From the NCBI RefSeq assembly GCF_913053745.1, contig NZ_CAJXGF010000012.1, positions 1 to 50,358 of the forward strand: 50,358 nt of DNA. Reading direction: 5' to 3'. The position numbers and the translations under genes are program-made. Origin of the DNA: an uncultured Nitratireductor sp. GTDB lineage: Bacteria; Pseudomonadota; Alphaproteobacteria; Rhizobiales; Rhizobiaceae. Of this stretch, positions 44,282-50,358 are shown one piece after another. Every line of letters starts with the position of its first letter. Positions within the stretch are counted from its first letter, which is position 1. A model generated the notes under the pieces. It did no database searches and had not been told where the DNA came from. It saw only the letters and a list, made by a program, of their open reading frames with translations.

Positions 44282-45502
44282 ATGAACAATGAACAGGGCT
44301 TGCGGAATATCGGGTTCGGCTACCGGCCAAGGGCGGTTTACGCGAGCGATCCGGCGGCCTCGCGCGGGCGGCTTTTCGTGGAGCCGGAGAGCCCGACCCG
44401 TACGCCGTTTCAACGCGACAGGGACCGCATTATCCATTCGACCGCATTTCGTCGTCTCAAGCACAAGACACAGGTCTTCATCGCCCATGAGGGCGATCAT
44501 TACAGAACACGGCTCACGCATTCCATAGAGGTGGCGCAGATCGCCCGCGCTCTGGCGCGGGCGCTGTGCTGCGACGAGGATCTGGCCGAAGCCATCGCGC
44601 TGGTGCACGATTTCGGCCACACGCCTTTCGGTCACACCGGAGAAGACGCGCTCGATGAACGGATGGCCCGCTGGGGCGGATTTGATCACAATGCCCAGTC
44701 TTTGCGGATCGTGACGGAACTGGAAAGCCGTTATGCCGAGTTCGACGGGCTGAATCTGTCCTGGGAGTCGCTGGAGGGGCTCGTCAAGCACAATGGCCCG
44801 TTGACGGACGGTGAGGGGATCGGCCTCGACGGCCCGGTGCCGCAGCCCATTCTCGACTATGTGGCCCGACATGATCTTGAGCTCGCTCGCTTTGCCGGCA
44901 TCGAGGCGCAATGCGCGGCCATCGCCGACGACATCGCTTACAATGCGCACGATATCGACGACGGTCTGCGTTCGGGCCTTCTGACACTGGATATGATGGA
45001 GGCGGTGGGGTTGCCGGGCGAGATCCTTGCAACGGTGGGGCGTCGCTACCCCGACCTCGATCCGGTGCGCCGCGGCCACGAACTGATGCGGCGGCAGATC
45101 ACGGCAATGGTGGAGGATGTGATCGTGGCATCCCGGCAACGCCTTGAGGACCTGGCCCCTGAAAGTCCCGACGCGATTCATGATGCCGGACGCACCATCG
45201 TTGCCTTTTCCGAGCGCATGGCTGCTGACGAAAAGGAACTGAAGCGTTTTCTCTACGCCAATCTCTATCGCCACGAAGCGGTGGTGGCCGTGCGAGCCCA
45301 CGCTGATCGGATTGTGAAGGACCTGTTCGATGTTTATTTCGACAATCCGCAAGAAATGCCCGAGGGCTGGCGTGAGGAGTTGGATGCGGGGGAGGAGGCG
45401 CAGAAGGCCCGGTTGGTGGCCGACTTCCTGTCGGGCATGACCGACACCTATGCCGTGAAGGAACACCGACGCTTGTTTGACCAGACTCCTGAATTGAGCT
45501 AG
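44282..45502 (+). CDS. dgt: deoxyguanosinetriphosphate triphosphohydrolase-like protein
   Basis: An HD-domain dNTPase of 406 residues that removes triphosphate from dGTP or other dNTPs. The HD residues are H80 (T-R-L-T-H-S-I-E-V), and H109 and D110 in [11 protein letters not shown]. The N terminus has [21 protein letters not shown], typical of the family. In alphaproteobacteria this group is named Dgt-like because substrate range is broader or unproven. It starts at 44282 and leads argS by 68 bases, a conserved pair. Confidence 0.93.
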   Translation: MNNEQGLRNIGFGYRPRAVYASDPAASRGRLFVEPESPTRTPFQRDRDRIIHSTAFRRLKHKTQVFIAHEGDHYRTRLTHSIEVAQIARALARALCCDEDLAEAIALVHDFGHTPFGHTGEDALDERMARWGGFDHNAQSLRIVTELESRYAEFDGLNLSWESLEGLVKHNGPLTDGEGIGLDGPVPQPILDYVARHDLELARFAGIEAQCAAIADDIAYNAHDIDDGLRSGLLTLDMMEAVGLPGEILATVGRRYPDLDPVRRGHELMRRQITAMVEDVIVASRQRLEDLAPESPDAIHDAGRTIVAFSERMAADEKELKRFLYANLYRHEAVVAVRAHADRIVKDLFDVYFDNPQEMPEGWREELDAGEEAQKARLVADFLSGMTDTYAVKEHRRLFDQTPELS

Positions 45503-45570
45503 TGCCAACCGCAATTTCGCCGCAAGGCGTACAATAAAGATCCATCGATCCATTTTTCAGGACATCGTCC

Positions 45571-47328
45571 ATGAACATTTTCGCCGATTTCACAGATCGG
45601 GTCGCAAGGACCATTGAAGCGCTCGGCCTGCGCTCCAGCAGCGGCGAGGCGCTCGACCTTTCGCGCGTTACAGTGGAGCCGCCACGAGATGCCAGCCATG
45701 GCGACGTGGCGACCAATGCGGCGATGGTATTGGCGAAGGCTGTCGGCGAGAACCCGCGCGCTCTGGGTGAAAAGATCGCTACGGCTTTCGAAGCCGATCC
45801 CGACGTGGCGGCGGCGAGCGTGGCCGGACCGGGCTTCGTGAATTTAAAGCTGAGCGACCGTTTCTGGCAGGCGCGGCTCGGCGAAATGCTCGATCTGGGC
45901 ACGGACTACGGCCGTTCGCACATGGGCAATGGCGAGAAGGTGAATGTCGAATATGTTTCGGCGAACCCGACCGGCCCGATGCATGTGGGCCACTGCCGCG
46001 GTGCGGTGGTGGGGGACGCACTGGCCAACCTCCTCGCATTCGCCGGCTATGACGTAGAGCGCGAATACTATATCAACGACGCAGGCGTGCAGATCGACGT
46101 GCTCGGCCAGTCGGTGATGGTGCGCTATCGTGAGGCGCTTGGCGAAACGATCGGCGAGATTCCGTCCGGACTCTACCCGGGTGACTATCTGAAGCCCGTC
46201 GGCAAGGCGCTGGCGGATGAGTTCGGCACGAAGCTTCTGGAGATGCCCTCGGCCGATGCGATGACGATCGTCAAGGACCGGACGGTCGACAGCATGATGG
46301 CGATGATCCGCGATGATCTTGCCGCGCTCAACATCCGCCACGACGTGTTTTTCTCCGAACGCTCGTTGCATGCGGGCAATGGTGGTGCCATCCGTTCGGC
46401 GATCAACGATCTGACCATGAATGGACACGTCTACAAGGGCAAATTGCCGCCACCCAAGGGGCAGAAGCCTGAAGATTGGGAAGATCGTGAACAAACGCTG
46501 CTACGTTCCACCGAGGTGGGGGACGATATCGACCGTCCGCTGATGAAATCGGATGGCAGTTTCACCTATTTCGCTGCCGACGTGGCATATATGAAGGACA
46601 AGCTGGATCGCGGCTTCCAGCATCTGATCTATGTGCTGGGCGCCGATCACAGTGGTTATGTGAAGCGGTTGCAGGCCGTGGCGCGTGCGCTCGCCGAAGA
46701 CGAAGTCGAACTGTCTGTGCTTCTGTGCCAGTTGGTGAAGCTTTTCCGTGGCGGCGAGCCGGTGCGCATGTCCAAGAGGGCTGGAGAGTTTGTAACCCTG
46801 CGCGAAGCGGTGGACGAGGTCGGGCGCGATCCGATCCGGTTCATGATGCTTTATCGCAAGAATGATGCACCGCTCGACTTCGATTTCGCCAAGGTGACCG
46901 AGCAGTCCAAGGACAATCCGGTCTTCTACGTACAATACGCCTCGGCGCGCAGCCACTCCGCTTTTCGCCAGGCGAGCGAGCAGCTTGGCGTTGCCGAATT
47001 CGCGCGTGCCCAGATGAAGGCGCAACTCGGACAGCTTACCGACGAGGGCGAAATGGCGCTTGTGCGCAAGCTGGCGGAATATCCGCGATTGGTCGAAAGC
47101 GCCGCCCAGGCGATGGAGCCACACCGGTTGGCGTTCTACCTTTACGACCTGGCGAGCCTGTTCCATGCGCAGTGGAATCGCGGCAGTGAGACAGCCGACT
47201 TACGTTTTGTTAAGGTTAACGATCCAGAATTGACCTACGCCAGACTGGGTCTGGTGCAGGCAGTTCGCGATGTGCTGACATCCGGACTTGCGTTGATCGG
47301 GGCGGAGGCGCCTTCTGAGATGCGCTGA
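45571..47328 (+). CDS. argS: arginyl-tRNA synthetase
   Basis: A class I synthetase of 585 residues. The N-terminal Add1 domain is followed by [13 protein letters not shown] with the HIGH variant H-V-G-H at 138-141, and R-M-S-K-R-A-G as the KMSKS-like loop near residue 400. The DALR anticodon-binding domain, with the aspartate-arginine block near Y-V-Q-Y-A-S-A-R, ends the protein. An AGGA box precedes the ATG at 45571. It sits between dgt and the SPOR gene, as in other rhizobia. Confidence 0.97.
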   Translation: MNIFADFTDRVARTIEALGLRSSSGEALDLSRVTVEPPRDASHGDVATNAAMVLAKAVGENPRALGEKIATAFEADPDVAAASVAGPGFVNLKLSDRFWQARLGEMLDLGTDYGRSHMGNGEKVNVEYVSANPTGPMHVGHCRGAVVGDALANLLAFAGYDVEREYYINDAGVQIDVLGQSVMVRYREALGETIGEIPSGLYPGDYLKPVGKALADEFGTKLLEMPSADAMTIVKDRTVDSMMAMIRDDLAALNIRHDVFFSERSLHAGNGGAIRSAINDLTMNGHVYKGKLPPPKGQKPEDWEDREQTLLRSTEVGDDIDRPLMKSDGSFTYFAADVAYMKDKLDRGFQHLIYVLGADHSGYVKRLQAVARALAEDEVELSVLLCQLVKLFRGGEPVRMSKRAGEFVTLREAVDEVGRDPIRFMMLYRKNDAPLDFDFAKVTEQSKDNPVFYVQYASARSHSAFRQASEQLGVAEFARAQMKAQLGQLTDEGEMALVRKLAEYPRLVESAAQAMEPHRLAFYLYDLASLFHAQWNRGSETADLRFVKVNDPELTYARLGLVQAVRDVLTSGLALIGAEAPSEMR

Positions 47329-47438
47329 ACCCATCCCTTGAGGGGTGCGGTTGTCTGTCACCTTTTGCCCACATTGCGCTGGTACCCGACAATTGTACGA
47401 CGTCGCGGGCGTCTACCGAGTGTGAGTGCGGAAAAAAC

Positions 47439-50219
47439 ATGGCAGATCATAGCTCGAACCAACGCGCGGACAGCGCCGTTCTCCCTGATGACGACCCATT
47501 TGCGGAACTGACCCGCATTATGGGGCACGATCCACGGCGCGCCGAGGAACCCGGTAACGACGCCGAGCAAGGGGGCGACGACCTTGCGCTTGAGCTCGAA
47601 AACGAATTGCTGGGCGATCTGGCGGAGTTCTCCGACGAGGTTCGCGAAGAACCGGCCACCAGCGATGACTGGCAGCCACAGCAGACGAGCGATTGGCGCT
47701 TCGACGTGCAGCCCGCCGCCGAAGAGGTGGGTCAGGTGGCCGAGCAAGCGCCGGTAGATGTCGCTTCCGACATGGCCGATGAACTGGACGAGAGCTTCGC
47801 CGCCAGTTTTGAGAGCGAGATGCGGCTTGACCCGGCAGAGGATGTCTCGGTCATGCCGGGAACGGAACTTCAGTCATCCGAACCTGCACAGGCATTTGAC
47901 GCCGACAATGTAGAACAGCATTTCTCGGGGTTCGATGTTGACGAAACACGGCCGGCGGCTTCGGATTTCGCTGCCGAGGCGGATCAGCCCGCCGAGCATA
48001 AGGTGGATGCGTCTGTCGAGGATGTAGCGCTGGAGTTCAGCGATCAGGATTTTGCGCAGCTCGACACCGATCTTGAAGCATCGCTGGCCGCCGAAGGGTG
48101 GCGCGAGGCCGATGGCGAGATGGGTGAAACCGAGGGCATGGCCTTCCAGCCGACGCCCGAATATATCGAAGACGAAGCGACCGAGGATGGGATCGAGCCG
48201 GATTTTGGTACCGGCACGCCGGATGCGATGTCGGGCGGGCATAACCCTGCGGCCGACCACGTGGTCGCCGAAACCTTTTCCCGTGAAGAGTTTACCGCCG
48301 GCTCCGACGTAGCGGAGGATGTGGACACCGGCACGGGCGGTTCCTCGAGCGCCGACCCGTATCTTTCGCCGCAGGCTTTCGCTTCATCGGTGGCTCAGGG
48401 AGCGGAACGGTCGAGTGCGGTGGATGGCGACGTTGCGCGTGAAGATCACGACTTTACGGCAAGCCTGGAAGAACAGCTGACCGCGGGGGCTCTTGCAGAA
48501 GAGGACGTGGCGGAGCCCGTCATGGAACCGCATATGGAACCGCAGCAAGACCCCTATCGTGAGCTCGATACAGCCTCGGATGCGTTCGAAAACGAGCACC
48601 CCGAAATGCCTCGGTCTCCTGAGGAGACGGGGACGCAGTCGACCTTGTCCGCGCCGTTCTGGCAGCAGCCTGCGCAAGCGTCGACGTCTTCGACGCATGC
48701 TTCTTCGATGCCGCATATCGACACCGTAGATGTACCGGGAAACGAGCGTGTTCCGGTTGAAGATGCCCGGCATATACCCGAATTCGTGAGTGAGCCCGAG
48801 CGGGCACCCGAGGCCGAGGCGGACGATCTGGAACGTGCTCTGGCACGCGCTTTCGGCGATAGCGAGAGCTTGCCGGAGACCGCTTCGGCAGGCGGTGGAG
48901 CGTCTCAGTTCTCGACAATGCCGAATGATGCCTATGCTGCGGCCGCCCTACAGCAGGATGAGCAGGCGTCCAGCGATTTTGACTTCGATACGGCCTTCGC
49001 CGACAGTTTTTCTGAAGCGGATCAGCCTGCCATGCCGGCGGGAGGACGCAATGCGGAGCCGGAAGACATCGAGGCCGAGGATGACTTTAGGGCTTCAGGC
49101 ACGGCTCCCTGGGACGATCCGACCGATGAATTCTCCGGTCGAACGGAAGCGGCGGCTCCCGCAGCGGCGGCCACAACGCTCTCGCGTCGCGGCCTTCTCA
49201 GAAATCGCCGCAACACGATGCTGGCGGCCGCGCTAGGCGGCGTGGCGGTGCTGGCGCTGATCGGACTCTTCGCTTTCGGTGGCGGTGGCGATGACAATGC
49301 CGCGCCGGTTCTCGTTCGTGCGGATGAGGATCCGGTCAAGGTGAAGCCAGATAATCCGGGCGGACAGCAAGTCCCCAATCAGGACAATCAGGTGTATCAG
49401 CGGGTCTCCGGCGCGGAACTTGGCGACAATCCGGTGCAGGAGCGGCTCGTATCGACCGCTGAAGAGCCCGTCGAGGTGCCGCAAGTCGAGTCGAAATCCG
49501 AGGAACGTCTCGTGCCGGGCGAAGGCGAAACCGCAACGCCCACCAGCGAGCCCGTGACGGCGATGGCGCCGCGTCGTGTGCGCACCATGGTGGTGCGCCC
49601 GGACGGCACAATCGTTCCGCGTGAGCCCGAGGCTCCGGCTCAGACGGCCGGAACCGCCGATAATGGCGCGACCGCCTTGCAGAACCCAGCCTCCACTGCA
49701 CAGCAACAGGCAAGCTTGGATACCACGCCGGATGCGCAGTTGACGGGCGGCCAGCAGCCTGCGGGCAACAACGCGACAAATAGCCCAAGCAGTGGCGGTG
49801 TTGCGCCATCGAATGTGCCTGAAACGGCTCCGGTCCCGACCTCAAGGCCTGCAAGCCCACCGACGCAGCAGCCTGCCGCCGAAGCGCCGCAGCCCGCCCA
49901 AGTGGCGGCGGCGCAGAGCCAGCCGACGCAACCCGTTGCACGCACGCAGGCACCGGCTCCGGTGACCTCCGGGACCGACGGCTGGTCGGTTCAGATTTCA
50001 TCGCAGCCGACCGCAGACGCTGCGCAGAAATCCTACCAGGATATGGCCCAGCGCTATGGCGATCTGCTGACGGGCAAGGGCGTGAACATCGTCAAGGCCG
50101 ACATTGCCGGAAAGGGCACATACTATCGTGTGCGCATTCCGTCGTCGTCGAAGGACGATGCGATCCGACTTTGTTCGCAGCTTAAATCGGCCGGGGGAAG
50201 CTGCTTCGTCTCGAAGTGA
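47439..50219 (+). CDS. large SPOR-domain membrane protein
   Basis: A 926-residue bitopic protein. Residues 1-590 are acidic, low in complexity and probably disordered in the cytoplasm; a basic segment (L-S-R-R-G-L-L-R-N-R-R, 581-591) leads into a single membrane helix (about 594-614). The periplasmic part is a Q/P/A/T-rich linker (620-845) and a C-terminal SPOR domain (849-926) with W-S-V-Q-I-S-S and Y-Y-R-V-R-I, which binds denuded peptidoglycan at division or growth sites. The cytoplasmic region contains six short motifs of the form [DEQ]-[LF]-x3-[LF]-x3-[LF] (see findings). The argS-SPOR-nagZ order is conserved in rhizobia. A role in cell division or polar growth is inferred. Confidence 0.9.
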   Translation: MADHSSNQRADSAVLPDDDPFAELTRIMGHDPRRAEEPGNDAEQGGDDLALELENELLGDLAEFSDEVREEPATSDDWQPQQTSDWRFDVQPAAEEVGQVAEQAPVDVASDMADELDESFAASFESEMRLDPAEDVSVMPGTELQSSEPAQAFDADNVEQHFSGFDVDETRPAASDFAAEADQPAEHKVDASVEDVALEFSDQDFAQLDTDLEASLAAEGWREADGEMGETEGMAFQPTPEYIEDEATEDGIEPDFGTGTPDAMSGGHNPAADHVVAETFSREEFTAGSDVAEDVDTGTGGSSSADPYLSPQAFASSVAQGAERSSAVDGDVAREDHDFTASLEEQLTAGALAEEDVAEPVMEPHMEPQQDPYRELDTASDAFENEHPEMPRSPEETGTQSTLSAPFWQQPAQASTSSTHASSMPHIDTVDVPGNERVPVEDARHIPEFVSEPERAPEAEADDLERALARAFGDSESLPETASAGGGASQFSTMPNDAYAAAALQQDEQASSDFDFDTAFADSFSEADQPAMPAGGRNAEPEDIEAEDDFRASGTAPWDDPTDEFSGRTEAAAPAAAATTLSRRGLLRNRRNTMLAAALGGVAVLALIGLFAFGGGGDDNAAPVLVRADEDPVKVKPDNPGGQQVPNQDNQVYQRVSGAELGDNPVQERLVSTAEEPVEVPQVESKSEERLVPGEGETATPTSEPVTAMAPRRVRTMVVRPDGTIVPREPEAPAQTAGTADNGATALQNPASTAQQQASLDTTPDAQLTGGQQPAGNNATNSPSSGGVAPSNVPETAPVPTSRPASPPTQQPAAEAPQPAQVAAAQSQPTQPVARTQAPAPVTSGTDGWSVQISSQPTADAAQKSYQDMAQRYGDLLTGKGVNIVKADIAGKGTYYRVRIPSSSKDDAIRLCSQLKSAGGSCFVSK

Positions 50220-50242
50220 CCCGCGGGTTCACAAGCCGATTG

Positions 50243-50272
50243 AAACCGCCGCCATAGCGCGGCGGTTTTTTT
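50243..50272 (+). terminator. rho-independent terminator after SPOR gene
   Basis: A perfect 10-bp stem AAACCGCCGC / GCGGCGGTTT with a 6-base loop followed by four more T residues, 23 bases after the stop. It separates the SPOR gene from nagZ. Confidence 0.88.
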
Positions 50273-50313
50273 GTTTTCTTTTCCAGATTCGCACAGCCGT
50301 CTATCCTGTCGGT

Positions 50314-50358
50314 ATGAGCGAATCAAAATCCATGATCCTGGGTGCGACCGGGAAAGAG
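50314..50358 (+). CDS. nagZ: beta-N-acetylhexosaminidase, first 15 codons (3' end outside window)
   Basis: The frame from ATG 50314 reads M-S-E-S-K-S-M-I-L-G and runs off the window. The M-I-L-G opening and the place directly after a SPOR gene fit NagZ, which recycles peptidoglycan by cutting N-acetylglucosamine from muropeptides. Assignment rests mainly on the conserved gene order. Confidence 0.6.
   Translation, partial: MSESKSMILGATGKE

Noticed and set aside
43784-45553. A 589-codon open frame covering erpA and the whole antisense of dgt
   Set aside because: Only the last 116 codons match a protein family; the rest mirrors the codons of dgt. High GC makes long antisense frames common here.
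47205-47222. TTAAGGTTAAC near the end of argS as a CtrA box for the SPOR gene
   Set aside because: The half-site spacing is 3 rather than the usual 7 bases, and it is inside argS coding sequence.
1-50358. CRISPR arrays, insertion sequences, prophage genes, toxin-antitoxin pairs
   Set aside because: No regularly spaced repeats, transposase, integrase, capsid or toxin motifs were seen on either strand.

Overview
The window is about 50.4 kb of high-GC DNA (low 60s percent by eye) that reads as core chromosome of an alphaproteobacterium of the order Hyphomicrobiales (Rhizobiales), probably near the Phyllobacteriaceae/Mesorhizobium group. This rests on gene content and order: erpA / dgt-argS-SPOR protein-nagZ, pcm-tolC-popZ-valS, ilvD followed by an ExoR-type Sel1 protein, a CYTH-CHAD protein, and an intergenic palindrome of the rhizobial mosaic-element type. 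No phage, insertion sequence, integrase, CRISPR array or toxin-antitoxin locus was seen. Species-level identity cannot be read from the sequence alone.

Region by region. 1-8 kb: the 3' end of an FkbM-type methyltransferase, a TauE/SafE exporter and adenine deaminase on the plus strand; a lipoprotein alpha/beta hydrolase and TrkH potassium transporter on the minus strand; then divergently threonine ammonia-lyase and a DUF1697 protein. 8-15.9 kb: a DEAD-box RNA helicase, an MFS transporter, an SDR oxidoreductase, the tight cysK-alaX-sseA cluster (cysteine synthesis, mischarged-tRNA editing, sulfur transfer), an OmpA-domain protein and a DUF1203 protein. 15.9-25 kb: alanine dehydrogenase with a divergent Lrp/AsnC regulator, a 5-formyltetrahydrofolate cyclo-ligase paralogue, a Tat-exported 2',3'-cyclic nucleotide phosphodiesterase, a Dabb protein, photolyase coupled to a small protein, a CYTH-CHAD protein and a small lipoprotein. 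25-34 kb: tRNA-Asn, tRNA-Cys, a pirin, a Pcm-family methyltransferase, TolC, PopZ and ValRS. 34-44 kb: a FadL-type porin, TerC, IlvD overlapping ExoR, a small secreted protein, exonuclease III, a polysaccharide deacetylase, an NCS2 purine permease and a secreted cupin. 44-50.4 kb: ErpA, Dgt, ArgRS, a very large SPOR protein and the start of NagZ.

Functionally the window is housekeeping: amino-acid metabolism (ilvA, ilvD, ald, cysK, sseA), translation (valS, argS, alaX, two tRNAs), nucleotide salvage and pool control (ade, cpdB, dgt, NCS2), envelope and polar organisation (tolC, popZ, SPOR, nagZ, ompA-like, exoR) and repair (phr, xthA).

I did not find a clearly new multi-gene system. The most interesting signals are: six regularly built hydrophobic motifs ([DEQ]-[LF]-x3-[LF]-x3-[LF]) scattered through the disordered acidic cytoplasmic half of the SPOR protein; a perfect 14-bp palindrome upstream of the FadL-like gene; a structured intergenic repeat before valS; a dyad in the ald/lrp intergenic region; and the ilvD/exoR reading-frame overlap. 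Start codons given here were chosen by ribosome-binding site, signal peptide and family length, and several are shorter than the maximal open frame.
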